Shown here: piece after piece, positions 9,277-18,520 of the stretch
Position numbering within the stretch: position 1 is the first letter of the stretch
Layout of the letters: the number at the start of each line of letters is the position of its first letter
NCBI GenBank assembly: GCA_965228415.1
Contig: OZ245814.1
Span: forward strand, 1,240,001 to 1,304,000
Direction: 5' to 3'
Origin: Agaribacillus sp965228415
GTDB taxonomy: Bacteria; Bacteroidota; Bacteroidia; Cytophagales; Cyclobacteriaceae
Length of the DNA: 64,000 nucleotides
Translations under genes and position numbers: made by a program
The notes under the pieces: generated by a model
Told to the model about the DNA's origin: nothing
The model's input: only the letters and a program-made list of their open reading frames with translations
The model's database searches: none

Positions 9277-9315
9277 CAAAACAAAAAAGGCCATTGCCTG
9301 CAAAGCAATGACCTT
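9277..9315 (-). terminator. Rho-independent terminator of the TPR-HTH gene
   Basis: AAGGCCATTGC (9287-9297) pairs with GCAATGACCTT (9305-9315) with one G-T wobble. On the minus strand the stem is followed by TTTTTTGTTTT. It lies about 45 nt after the stop at 9361. Confidence 0.85.
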
Positions 9316-9360
9316 CGGTGTTTCTTAATCTTTTGATCCCACCTTTACAACAGCAGGTTT

Positions 9361-11238
9361 TTAAGCTGCCACTTCCTCGCTAAAGCCGATCAGAAATTCT
9401 GCGAGGTTGGTTTGTCCGTCAAGTCCAAGTTTTTTCCTAAGGCGATATCTGGCCACTTTTACACTTTCAGGGTTGATAGACAAAATGGAAGCGATCTCTT
9501 TGGTATTAAGATTTAATTTGATCAAGGCACATAATTTACATTCTGAGGGCGTAAGCTCAGGATATTTTTCCATTAATTCATTGAAGAAATTATTATGTAC
9601 CTGCTCGAAATGTAATTTAAAATTTTTCCAGTCTTTGTCCAGGTTAAAACTATAATCTACCAGGCGTTTTAACTGGTTAAGCTTTTTCGAAAACCCGCGA
9701 TCAACCTCACTGCTGATTTGACTGATATTATTTTTCAGCTCTTCCATGATACCATTTTTCTGAACAAGGTTCAGGGTATGTGTCGTTAATTCCTTGTTTT
9801 TATATACCAGTTGCTGCTCCAGATCTTTCTCTTTTAATTTCCTGTTTTCAAGCTCGTATTCCATCAGTTTATTATGCGTTTCATATAACTCCTGATTTTT
9901 TCGAATACGCACTTTTTGATAATAATAGATTACCAGCGTGGCACCGGTTAAAAATATCATGCCCATAATCAGGATTTTCCGCCATAAAGCTTCGAGTTCT
10001 TTGTCGCGCTTTAACAATTGAATGTGTTGTTCCTGCAACATCAGCTCTTTTTCCTTTTTTTCCGTAGCAAATTCCGTTTCCAGTTTAGCGATGGCACGAT
10101 CACTTTCCTCATCGAAAATGCTGTCGCTCATATTTTTATATAGTTTATAATAATCAAGCGAGGTTTGATAATTGTTTACGGATTCATAAAGCTCCGACAG
10201 GCTTTTGTAATTTCTGGAAATCAATGTTTTGGCGCCAATTTCCTCTGCAATTTTCAATCCTTTTAAAAAGTTTTTCTCCGCCTTCACGAAGATTTCCTGA
10301 TCGGCATAAAGTGTTCCAATACCATTATAGGATTGTGCTATTCCTTCTTTGTCACTCCTGTTTTGAGAAATAATCAGGGCTCTATTAAAATAGTTCAAGG
10401 CCTGTTTAAATTCCTTTTTTACCGTCAAAATTTCTGCCAGTTCCAGATATGCTCTCAGCACCACGCGCTCGTAGTTATATCGCTGTGCCAACATCAGCGA
10501 CTTCTTAAAAAGCGTCAAAGCCTCATCATACCGTTTACCAAGCTTATATTCACAACCCAGGTTATGTGTTGGGAACAACGACGCCAGGCTGTCACCTTTA
10601 CTCTCATAGGTTTCTATTGCCCTTGAAAAATAATCGATGGCCTTTTCACTACGTCCCAGCGAGCTTTGAACCACGCCTATATTATTAAGTGTATTGGCCA
10701 GTTCAAGATCGTATGTTTGGGAGTCGGCATTAGTACCTTTAAGCGACTCATAGATTTTTTCAGCCAGTAAATACTGTTCAAGAGCATCTTTGAACTCACC
10801 TTGCCTTCTGTACACAATACCCCTGTTTTCAAATATCTGCGCTTTCCCCTTCAGATATTTCAGGCTATCGGGATATTCGGCAATTAATTGTTGGACAAGT
10901 TCAAGTGCTTTGTCATAGTGATTCAACGCCTGATCGTAATTTCCAAGGTCTTTTCGAATGATGCCAAGAATACCTTCATTCTCAATGGCCAGTTTGGGGT
11001 AATGATCTTTCTCCAGGAGTTTTTTAGCGCGATTGGCATAGTTCAACGCCTGATCAATGTTTGACGCGAGGAGTTCCTGCGAGAGGTCATTGATGATGTC
11101 AATTTTTCTAAACGTGTCACCATCAGCGGTCATTTGCAGCTCATTTTTCAAACTGTCTATTACACGCTGATCCTGACTCCTGACGACACCTGCGTTAACG
11201 ATAAAAAGTAATATTAGCACACACAGTTTCTTTTTCAT
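9361..11238 (-). CDS. Membrane-anchored TPR protein with C-terminal LuxR-type HTH
   Basis: Start chosen at ATG 11238 (MKKKLCVLILLF), which opens a signal peptide; the frame is open to 11358 but the extra part is unlike a protein start. About 625 residues: signal peptide, about seven TPR units, one membrane segment (ILIMGMIFLTGATLVIYYY), a coiled coil, and an HTH with the segment SECKLCALIKLNLNTKEIAS followed by SVKVARYRLRKKLGL, as in LuxR/GerE domains. If the topology is as it looks, the TPRs are periplasmic and the HTH cytoplasmic, making it a one-component membrane-bound regulator. A second member is at 49448-51178. Target genes cannot be told from the sequence. Confidence 0.88.
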   Translation of the reverse strand: MKKKLCVLILLFIVNAGVVRSQDQRVIDSLKNELQMTADGDTFRKIDIINDLSQELLASNIDQALNYANRAKKLLEKDHYPKLAIENEGILGIIRKDLGNYDQALNHYDKALELVQQLIAEYPDSLKYLKGKAQIFENRGIVYRRQGEFKDALEQYLLAEKIYESLKGTNADSQTYDLELANTLNNIGVVQSSLGRSEKAIDYFSRAIETYESKGDSLASLFPTHNLGCEYKLGKRYDEALTLFKKSLMLAQRYNYERVVLRAYLELAEILTVKKEFKQALNYFNRALIISQNRSDKEGIAQSYNGIGTLYADQEIFVKAEKNFLKGLKIAEEIGAKTLISRNYKSLSELYESVNNYQTSLDYYKLYKNMSDSIFDEESDRAIAKLETEFATEKKEKELMLQEQHIQLLKRDKELEALWRKILIMGMIFLTGATLVIYYYQKVRIRKNQELYETHNKLMEYELENRKLKEKDLEQQLVYKNKELTTHTLNLVQKNGIMEELKNNISQISSEVDRGFSKKLNQLKRLVDYSFNLDKDWKNFKLHFEQVHNNFFNELMEKYPELTPSECKLCALIKLNLNTKEIASILSINPESVKVARYRLRKKLGLDGQTNLAEFLIGFSEEVAA

Positions 11239-11680
11239 ATCCATAAAAATTTCTTTATCTAAAAAATATTCCCCATTACTAATTTCGCTTTTTAAAACTA
11301 AATTTATGCGAAAACATACGGTGTATACCCAAAAGATGCTAAAAAAATAAGTGTACAATAGGTATACATAGGCCGTAATTACGACGAATCAGGCACTTTT
11401 TGAGGATAAATCCTTAAAATTTTACGATTAAGACCAGGCGCCGAATCACACTTTGTATGCCACAGATACCGCCCTATATTAACCCTGGTGCTCCCTTAAA
11501 AATCATTTTATCCTTCCTGAAATTGCTGACTTTCCCGTTATCACAGATAAGGTTTTAGCTGGTAACAGAACGAAATTTACTAATACAAAGATCAAAGTCC
11601 GGGCTCTTACGATCGATGGTTTTCCAATAGAAAAATATTAAATGACGACTGGTATAACAACGTTGTTAGCAGAAAAATCT
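11239..11680. other. Intergenic region, no gene seen
   Basis: 442 bp between the TPR-HTH start and the stop of the TonB-dependent receptor gene. A 14-bp perfect palindrome TAACAACGTTGTTA lies at 11655-11668 just after the receptor stop, without a T-run. Nothing else was recognised. Confidence 0.45.
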
Positions 11681-14062
11681 TTAAAACTTGGCATGGACCT
11701 TTACGTTGAAAAACCTTTGAGAGAGGTTGTTTGGCACACCGTATTCAATGCCTGAAAAGTCTTGTACCCAGGTATATGATATCGTATTATTGGTGCCCAA
11801 CAGGTTAAGAACATCCAATCCCAGCCACAGGGACTTCAACATTTTGTTTTTAAGGGTTATGATCTTTGAAAACCCTATATCCACACGCCTGTAGGCTCTA
11901 CCGATAAATACGGTCCTGTCATTAATGTCATTCGGAGGACCGAAAGGAAGGCCGCTGCCAAAAAGCAGATTTAGGTTTACCCGGATGGTAGGATCATTAG
12001 GCAAATGATCCTGGAAAAAAATAGCCAGATTGATATGCTGGTCCGACGGTCTTCTCACGCTACCTTTAGTATCATCTTCCAAATCTTCCCTGGTATTAAG
12101 CAGGCCCAAACTAAACCATGACTCGGTACCGGGAATAAACTCCCCGCTAACCCTAAAATCAATCCCCGAAGCATAGGCGTCGGTTCGGTTATTGGCATAG
12201 TACCTGATCTTCACGTTATCCAGGTCATAGGCGACGACATTGGATAGCCTTTTATAATAACCTTCTGTCAAAAATTTAAAATTTCTTCCCCAGAGTTTAA
12301 AGTTGTAGTCCATGCCGGCAATAAAATGAATAGAGGTCTGAGCTTTCAGGTTCTCATTCAAATTCCCTTCAAAATCCCGCAATTCCCGGTAAAAAGGTGG
12401 CTGTTGATAAATACCAACCGCTGCCTTAAAAAGTATGTCTCTTTGCCACGCCGGCTTTATGGAATATTGCAGTCTTGGGCTAATCAGCAATTGATCGTTA
12501 ACATCCCTGTAGTTTAGGCGGGCACCATAAGTTACGGTTTGTTGGTCATTAATGTAAAACGTGTGTTGCAGATAAGCTGTGGCTATGTTCGTATTAAGCT
12601 CAAGCTGTGTATTCAGCGTTCTGGTAATGGTCACAAAGTCCGAAGAATCAATAAAGGAATACTCATCGATTTCGTCCTCAATTTCCTGCCGGCTGTATCC
12701 AAAACCAAATTCAATAACATTCCGGTTGCCGGGGCGGTAAACATTACGGTTTTCAAGGTTATAGATGGTTGCTTCCAGTTTGTTTCTGCCATAGTCATAA
12801 TTGGTCCCTATACCCCTTACCGACACACATTCGTTAAAATTGTTTGTGCCGGGGTTATTGTTGACATCGCACAATAAGTATCCGCCCTCTACGTCAAAAT
12901 ATTCTCTTTCTCCCGAACGCATCGCCGAGGACATAAATTTGGAAGAAAACTTGTCGTTAAATCGGTGCGTCAGTTTAAGCCCTCCCTGCCAAAGATCATA
13001 ACGCAACGTTTCGCGGCCATCAAAGGCGACTAAAAGCCTCAATGATTGATTGATCACACCAAAGGTGGTCTCCCGTGTTTCCGGTACTACCTGGTACCTG
13101 TTTCTGGCATAAGAGAAAAGCACCCCAAGCTCAGTGTCTTTTGACTGGTCTTTACTAAGGTCGAAGTTAATGAAAGATTGTATATCGGTAAACCTGGGAC
13201 GGTATCCTCCCTGGGTTTCCTGGGTCTCAAGCAGGTAGGCGGCGCTTTTATGCCTGGCTCCAAAGATATAACTGATATTTTTTTTGCGATTGGAACCTTC
13301 AAAGTGAGCACTTCCACCTAAAAGGCCCAGTGTGAGAGACGCGGCGTTTTCTTCTGGTTTTTTATATTGGATGTTAAGTGATGAGGACAGTTTATCGCCA
13401 TATTTCGGCTGCCAGCCGCCGGCGGAAAACTCCACAGACGCTACCAAATCAGGATTCACAAAACTCAATCCCTCCTGCTGTCCGGCCCGTATCAGGAAAG
13501 GTCTGTAAATCAGAATATCATTTACATAAACCAGGTTTTCATCAAAGTTTCCTCCTCTTACCGCATAGTTGGAAGACAGCTCGTTGTTACCGACAACCCC
13601 TGGCAAGGTGTTCAGTATTTTATTAAAATCTCCAAATGGTGATGGTAAGACCGAAGCACTTTTGGGGTCAATTTTATATACGCTGACTTCCTCCCGGATT
13701 GATAGATCCTCCTGATCGTCCGTAACCTTAACTCCTTCCAGGTACTGGATATCCAATGCCATCTTCAAATCAACGGTCAGTTGTGTTTGATCCGGCTGTA
13801 TCGCATAGCTTACAGACTGATCCTGATACCGTATATGGGAAAAAGTAATGGTCAGGTTATTGGTATGAGAAACGGCCAATTCAAATTTTCCGGCATCGTC
13901 GGTAAACGTTCCCAAATCACCTGGCTTTATCAGAACATTTACAGCGGGTACTGGTTTGCCGTCTGTGTCCGTTACGGTACCCAGTACTTTCAGGCTTTGA
14001 CTATACAAAGTTGCTACCTGCAACAATACAGGCAACAGCAGAAAATAACGCTTCAGGTTCAT
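11681..14062 (-). CDS. TonB-dependent outer-membrane receptor
   Basis: 793 residues. Signal peptide (1-21), then a carboxypeptidase-regulatory-like domain (VLGTVTDTDGKPVPAVNV, about 25-110), a plug domain (LNTLPGVVGNNELSSNYAVRG), and a 22-strand-type barrel ending in Phe (VKVHAKF), the usual terminal aromatic. It imports an unknown substrate across the outer membrane with TonB energy. No SusD-like partner is adjacent, so glycan import by a Sus system is not supported. Its start lies 6 nt after the stop of rpe, so both are probably on one transcript, although a functional link is not obvious. Confidence 0.93.
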   Translation of the reverse strand: MNLKRYFLLLPVLLQVATLYSQSLKVLGTVTDTDGKPVPAVNVLIKPGDLGTFTDDAGKFELAVSHTNNLTITFSHIRYQDQSVSYAIQPDQTQLTVDLKMALDIQYLEGVKVTDDQEDLSIREEVSVYKIDPKSASVLPSPFGDFNKILNTLPGVVGNNELSSNYAVRGGNFDENLVYVNDILIYRPFLIRAGQQEGLSFVNPDLVASVEFSAGGWQPKYGDKLSSSLNIQYKKPEENAASLTLGLLGGSAHFEGSNRKKNISYIFGARHKSAAYLLETQETQGGYRPRFTDIQSFINFDLSKDQSKDTELGVLFSYARNRYQVVPETRETTFGVINQSLRLLVAFDGRETLRYDLWQGGLKLTHRFNDKFSSKFMSSAMRSGEREYFDVEGGYLLCDVNNNPGTNNFNECVSVRGIGTNYDYGRNKLEATIYNLENRNVYRPGNRNVIEFGFGYSRQEIEDEIDEYSFIDSSDFVTITRTLNTQLELNTNIATAYLQHTFYINDQQTVTYGARLNYRDVNDQLLISPRLQYSIKPAWQRDILFKAAVGIYQQPPFYRELRDFEGNLNENLKAQTSIHFIAGMDYNFKLWGRNFKFLTEGYYKRLSNVVAYDLDNVKIRYYANNRTDAYASGIDFRVSGEFIPGTESWFSLGLLNTREDLEDDTKGSVRRPSDQHINLAIFFQDHLPNDPTIRVNLNLLFGSGLPFGPPNDINDRTVFIGRAYRRVDIGFSKIITLKNKMLKSLWLGLDVLNLLGTNNTISYTWVQDFSGIEYGVPNNLSQRFFNVKVHAKF

Positions 14063-14068
14063 GTAAAA

Positions 14069-14731
14069 TCAAACAACAGTATAAACGTTTTTCAGATCGC
14101 TAATAGTTTTTTGTGGGTTATCTGATTTAAACACAAAGCTCCCGGCTACCAAAACATCTGCACCGGCCTCAAGTAATGATTTGGCATTACCTGCATTTAC
14201 ACCGCCATCTACCTCTATCAACGCCTGTGAACCGGTATCTTTAATCATTTTCCGGATTCTCTTAATTTTCTGATATGTATTCTCAATAAAAGATTGCCCG
14301 CCAAAACCGGGGTTTACAGACATAATTAATACCAGGTCAATATCAGGCAAAGTGTCTTCCAGCAACGCTACGTTGGTATGCGGATTTAAAGCGACACCAG
14401 CTTTACAATCGAGTGCCTTAATCTCCTGCAAAATGCGATGCAGGTGATCGCAAGCCTCATAATGAACCGTTAAAACAGCAGCGCCGGCCCGTTTAAATGC
14501 CGATAAATATTTTTCGGGCTTTTCGATCATCAAATGTACATCCATGGGCTTTTTTGCGTGCTTTTGGATGGCTTCGCAAACAGGCAACCCAAATGAGATG
14601 TTCGGAACAAAAACGCCATCCATAATATCCACATGGATCCAATCTGCCTCGCTTTCATTAATAAGTTCTATATCTCTTTGCAGGTTGGCGAAGTCTGCTG
14701 CTAATACTGATGGTGCGATCAATGGTTTCAT
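14069..14731 (-). CDS. rpe: Ribulose-phosphate 3-epimerase
   Basis: 220 residues, full length for Rpe. The enzyme interconverts ribulose 5-phosphate and xylulose 5-phosphate in the pentose phosphate pathway. Signature segments are all present: IAPSVLAADFANL at the start, the metal and catalytic ADWIHVDIMDGVFVPN (His and Asp near 32-34), DVHLMIEKPE, MSVNPGFGGQSF and the second catalytic Asp in EVDGGVNAGNA. The TIM-barrel phosphate site is intact. It is the third gene in a minus-strand run downstream of the subtilase gene (82 bp) and directly upstream of a TonB-dependent receptor gene (6 nt). Confidence 0.97.
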   Translation of the reverse strand: MKPLIAPSVLAADFANLQRDIELINESEADWIHVDIMDGVFVPNISFGLPVCEAIQKHAKKPMDVHLMIEKPEKYLSAFKRAGAAVLTVHYEACDHLHRILQEIKALDCKAGVALNPHTNVALLEDTLPDIDLVLIMSVNPGFGGQSFIENTYQKIKRIRKMIKDTGSQALIEVDGGVNAGNAKSLLEAGADVLVAGSFVFKSDNPQKTISDLKNVYTVV

Positions 14732-14813
14732 GAAACAAATATATAAAAGGAGACGTAACTTTTACGCAATAATATAAAGTTGCGTTCGGCCTTGTGCCAA
14801 CAAATAAGCATCG

Positions 14814-16472
14814 CTAATTTTTTAAGAATTTAGCATTGATACGATTATTACTGTCAATCACATTTACAAAGTATAATCCGGGAACAAGATTCCCGGCATC
14901 TATTTTAATCTGCTGGTTTTTCGGAAAAATCGGGCGACTGCTTTCATAAACAACTTTTCCCAAACTACTAAATATCAAAACTTTAACCCCATCCATACCG
15001 CTATCATTTTCCAATTTCAAATAAAATTCCCTGTCGACAGGATTTGGGAACAAACTAAATGCTGTGGTTAATTTATCTTCAATACCCACCACCAGGATGC
15101 GTGCTCTGCCAAAACTCGGTATCCCAAATCCCAGGTCCGTGTCGCTATTATCAGCCTGATGTCCCGAATCCCTGATCATTTGCAAAACCTCATCACGGTT
15201 TTTTTCGGGGAAAGCCTGCATAATTCCCGCTGCCAACCCGGCCACCATCGGTGCAGAAAATGAAGTTCCCGAAGCACCGACAGGCCTATCTGATGCTTCG
15301 TCATAGCCAACCACCACACCGGCGCCAAGTGTCACTACGTCTGGCTTGGTTCTTCCGTCTGCTGTAGGCCCTATGGAACTGAAAGTGGTTTTAACGGTAT
15401 CCGTCGTAATCGAACCGACAGTAATCACTTTATCAACATCCGCAGGTGGTGCAATTATTCTCCAGGATGCATCATTTCCGAGATTACCGGCACTGGCTAC
15501 CAGCAGGATGCCTTTATCCGCTGCCAGCTGAGCCCCAATCGATATGATAGCTGTCTGCCCATCAATTTCAGTCGTGGTATAGTCCATGGACGGATCATCA
15601 AATGTATTATAGCCCAATGAGGTAGTAATAACATCAACACCCAGGCTATCCGCTTTCTCGGCGGCAAAAATCCAATTGTATTCCTCAATTCGGTATTCAC
15701 TTGATACATCCTCAGTTATGCAGAGCGCAAATTCTGCCCCGGGCGCCGTCCCAATCAACCTGTCCTCCTGGAATGCCCCAACGCAAGACAAGACCTGTGT
15801 CCCATGATCGTCGATAGCAAACACGTTTTGATTATTATTGACGTAATCAAAAGTGTACTTTAGGCGATTGTCTGTAAACAAATGCCCGAAATACGGTAAA
15901 TTGTCAACTTCCTGGAATCCGCTGTCAAAAACACCAATTAATATTCCTTCTCCTCTATAACCTAGCTGGTGCATATGAGGAATCCCCAGCAAACTATTTT
16001 GTTCGTTGGTCAGATCAGTATTATTTTTCCTGTTTGCCCTTTCAACCAAATGGCTTTTTTCCATTTTAGTATGGGCAGCAATTCTACTCCCAAGCTTACC
16101 TCCCGGGGCCACTAATTCTACCTTCTCAACAACCGGTAAACCTTCTATTTCAGTGATCTTTGCTGGTACTGCTTCAATAAGGGCGGCATTCAGCCATTTT
16201 GAGGTATAAAAAACACTGATACCCAATGCTTCAACCTGTTGAATGTAAGCCTGATTAACCGGTAAGTCGCTTTCTACGATAGCTATCTGATTCTTTTGTC
16301 TCCTTTCAATAGCTTTTTGAGAGAGAAATGCTTCCGGGTTGCTGATAGAATAGGTAGAATTGTCTTTATTGGTAAAGTAAACAACATAGCGATTTTCCTG
16401 GCCCAAAACCCTGGCGGTACAGAGCAAAAAAATCAAATAAAAAAACAATAAGCTATTCTTTACCATAATCAT
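14814..16472 (-). CDS. Secreted subtilisin-like serine protease with T9SS sorting domain
   Basis: 552 residues. Signal peptide (about 1-24), an inhibitor-like propeptide, and an S8 catalytic domain with Asp183 (GVFDSGF), His223 (DDHGTQVLS), the oxyanion Asn330 (SAGNLGN) and Ser404 (GTSFSAPMVAG); the triad is complete. The C-terminus from about 470 is a type A T9SS sorting domain: FSLFPNPVDREFYL, GKVVYES, LVPGLYFVNV and a Lys-rich end. It is expected to cross the outer membrane through the T9SS and act at the surface or outside. The start overlaps the end of the upstream lipoprotein gene by 20 bp, so the two are translationally close. Confidence 0.95.
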   Translation of the reverse strand: MIMVKNSLLFFYLIFLLCTARVLGQENRYVVYFTNKDNSTYSISNPEAFLSQKAIERRQKNQIAIVESDLPVNQAYIQQVEALGISVFYTSKWLNAALIEAVPAKITEIEGLPVVEKVELVAPGGKLGSRIAAHTKMEKSHLVERANRKNNTDLTNEQNSLLGIPHMHQLGYRGEGILIGVFDSGFQEVDNLPYFGHLFTDNRLKYTFDYVNNNQNVFAIDDHGTQVLSCVGAFQEDRLIGTAPGAEFALCITEDVSSEYRIEEYNWIFAAEKADSLGVDVITTSLGYNTFDDPSMDYTTTEIDGQTAIISIGAQLAADKGILLVASAGNLGNDASWRIIAPPADVDKVITVGSITTDTVKTTFSSIGPTADGRTKPDVVTLGAGVVVGYDEASDRPVGASGTSFSAPMVAGLAAGIMQAFPEKNRDEVLQMIRDSGHQADNSDTDLGFGIPSFGRARILVVGIEDKLTTAFSLFPNPVDREFYLKLENDSGMDGVKVLIFSSLGKVVYESSRPIFPKNQQIKIDAGNLVPGLYFVNVIDSNNRINAKFLKN

Positions 16473-17148
16473 TCAGGACTAATCGCAAAGCCCGGCCCCT
16501 TTCGATGACCTTTTGGCCAAAGCAATCGGAATCATCGCAAAACTCTAACTTTATAAACGTTTTTTCTGCCAATCCAATGTGTTCTGCGAAGATTTCTTTT
16601 CTTTCATCCTTGATCAACAAGTCCTCTTCATCTTCCTGTAAGACTGTTACAGTCCGTACTTCTTTCTCCTTGTAGGTCCTGGGATTAAACAAATCCTGAA
16701 TAACATATTCATCTCCCTGATTAACATTCAGGGCGTTACCATCCCAGGCGGCATTTTCATTTACCGGGAAAATGAGTTTGATAAAAGATACATTATTTTC
16801 TGTTGAAATTGCCTGCCGGGGTGTCTGCCGGGCAGTCCAGACCGAATCCAGTCCCCATGATTCATTTTCATTTATCCTGGAAAAACGATGAATAATGTGG
16901 GTATACCCATCTTCCTGATTCAAAAAGGAGTCTACCACTTGTTCTTTCAATTGATACCTCAAGGTATCGACACCCAGGACGGAATATTGAATATCCTCGA
17001 CGTCATAAGTGCGAAAAATCCCTTTTTGCAATGGAAAGAAGTCAAATCCCAGCCTTGAAGAATCCGGCTCCAGCGTGTCCGTGTCGCAAGACGAAAACAG
17101 AATGATTATTCCCAGAAGGACCGTATTAAAAATATTAGCCAGCCTCAT
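16453..17148 (-). CDS. Lipoprotein of unknown function
   Basis: Start chosen at ATG 17148 (MRLANIFNTVLLG), because the longer frame to 17250 would run deep into mnmA. The result is 231 residues with a lipoprotein signal: hydrophobic stretch then LFSSCDTDT, where Cys would be lipidated. The mature part is beta-rich (GFDFFPLQKGIFRTYDVED, LRYQLKEQVVDSF) and near the end has a Cys pair (LEFCDDSDCFG). It overlaps mnmA by 14 bp and the subtilase gene by 20 bp, so the three form a tight operon. No family recognised; similar small lipoproteins are common in Bacteroidota. Confidence 0.82.
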   Translation of the reverse strand: MRLANIFNTVLLGIIILFSSCDTDTLEPDSSRLGFDFFPLQKGIFRTYDVEDIQYSVLGVDTLRYQLKEQVVDSFLNQEDGYTHIIHRFSRINENESWGLDSVWTARQTPRQAISTENNVSFIKLIFPVNENAAWDGNALNVNQGDEYVIQDLFNPRTYKEKEVRTVTVLQEDEEDLLIKDERKEIFAEHIGLAEKTFIKLEFCDDSDCFGQKVIERGRALRLVLNDYGKE

Positions 17149-18253
17149 TTTGTCTAAAACTTGATTTGATCCACCCTCCACCAATAACGTCATCTTCTTC
17201 ATAGAACACCGCGGCCTGCCCCGGGGCGATGGCCTTAACTCCTTTTCCAAAAAAGACTTTCATAATGTCTCCGGCTTGTTCTATCACTGCGGGACTTCCG
17301 GGATCATTATACCTTACCTTTGCTACTACATCCATTCTTTGCTGGCCCAGATCTTTATATTTAACCATATTAAGCTTGTCAACATACATACCATCTCTTT
17401 CCAATTCATCAAAAGTTCCGAGTATAACCCGGTTTTTGTCTTTCTGAATTTCCGTCACATAAACAGGATAACCAAGCGCCACGCCCAGACCTTTGCGTTG
17501 GCCTACCGTATAAAATGGATAACCGTTATGATTTCCTATGACCGAACCATCCTCCAGGACAAACTCTCCACCTTTCACCTGCTCCTCCAGCCCATCTACA
17601 CGTCTTTTCAAAAATCCCCTGTAATCATTATCAGGAACAAAACAAATCTCATATGACTCGGATTTATTGACCAGTTCCACAAATCCTCTTTCAAGGGCCT
17701 GCGCTCTAATGCTGTCTTTTGTCAAATTTCCCAATGGAAAAATTGTTCTACTCAGGCTTTCCTGAGAGATTCCCCAAAGTGCGTAAGACTGGTCTTTACT
17801 CAGGTCCTTGCCCCTGCTAATCACAAACCGGCCATTTTCCTCTCGGATATTGGCATAATGACCGGTAGCAATATAGTCACAATTCAACTTATCGGCTCTT
17901 CTCAACAACGCGTCCCATTTAATATGGGTATTACACAAAACACAGGGATTAGGCGTCCTGCCGGCCAGGTATTCATCAGTAAAATGATCAATAACATAAT
18001 CGCCAAACTCCTCTCGAATATCCAATATATAGTGTGGAAACCCCAGTTCGACAGCAATATTCCTGGCATCGTTAATTGAATCAAGGCTACAGCAGCCCGT
18101 CTCCTTTTTACTTCCTCCTGAAGAAACATAGTCCCATGTTTTCATGGTCATGCCTATCACATCATAGCCCTGTTCGTGCAACAAAACTGCCGCCAGTGAA
18201 CTATCTATTCCACCGCTCATAGCCACTAATACCCTTCCTTTGTTACTCATCAT
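17135..18253 (-). CDS. mnmA: tRNA-specific 2-thiouridylase MnmA
   Basis: About 372 residues from ATG 18253 (ATG 18250 is equally possible); the frame extends to 18298 but the added residues do not fit the family. MnmA thiolates U34 of tRNAs for Lys, Glu and Gln. Seen: PP-loop AMSGGIDSSLAA at the start, ETGCCSLDSINDAR, the nucleophile and partner Cys in NPCVLCN (about residue 103-104) and SYEICFVPD (about 203-204), ATGHYAN, and GQRKGLGVA. All catalytic features are intact. First gene of a minus-strand operon; a strong promoter match lies about 150 bp upstream. Confidence 0.96.
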   Translation of the reverse strand: MMSNKGRVLVAMSGGIDSSLAAVLLHEQGYDVIGMTMKTWDYVSSGGSKKETGCCSLDSINDARNIAVELGFPHYILDIREEFGDYVIDHFTDEYLAGRTPNPCVLCNTHIKWDALLRRADKLNCDYIATGHYANIREENGRFVISRGKDLSKDQSYALWGISQESLSRTIFPLGNLTKDSIRAQALERGFVELVNKSESYEICFVPDNDYRGFLKRRVDGLEEQVKGGEFVLEDGSVIGNHNGYPFYTVGQRKGLGVALGYPVYVTEIQKDKNRVILGTFDELERDGMYVDKLNMVKYKDLGQQRMDVVAKVRYNDPGSPAVIEQAGDIMKVFFGKGVKAIAPGQAAVFYEEDDVIGGGWIKSSFRQNEAG

Positions 18254-18407
18254 TTCCTCTGTTATCAGGGTTACGCGCCGGGAACCGGCAAAACCCATCG
18301 CTTTGTTGACTAAACAATTAAAAGTACGAAAAGATTCACCATTTTCTATCCTTCTTTTTTCCCATCCTTACATATGCAGAAAATTGTGAAATAGAAAATA
18401 TTTGTTG

Positions 18408-18435
18408 CAAATATAAAGCTATTCCTTCAATTCAA
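18408..18435 (-). promoter_or_regulatory. Promoter TTG-N17-TATATTTG upstream of mnmA
   Basis: On the minus strand TTG (18435-18433) is followed after 17 bp by TATATTTG (18415-18408), matching the Bacteroidota -33/-7 consensus at a usual spacing. The predicted start near 18401 leaves a leader of about 150 nt before mnmA. Confidence 0.6.
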
Positions 18436-18520
18436 GTAAAATTTCAAGAATTAACCGTTTGCTTTATTCCCCTAATTATTCCTTTTTTGCACCGTAAACA
18501 CTTGAAATTGCTAACAGATA

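Noticed and set aside
11655..11668. Palindrome TAACAACGTTGTTA after the receptor gene
   Set aside because: Too short for a terminator, no T-run, and at a 3' end where an operator makes little sense; likely chance.
17149..17250. Extension of the lipoprotein to 17250
   Set aside because: It would overlap mnmA by over 100 bp and bury the lipoprotein signal.
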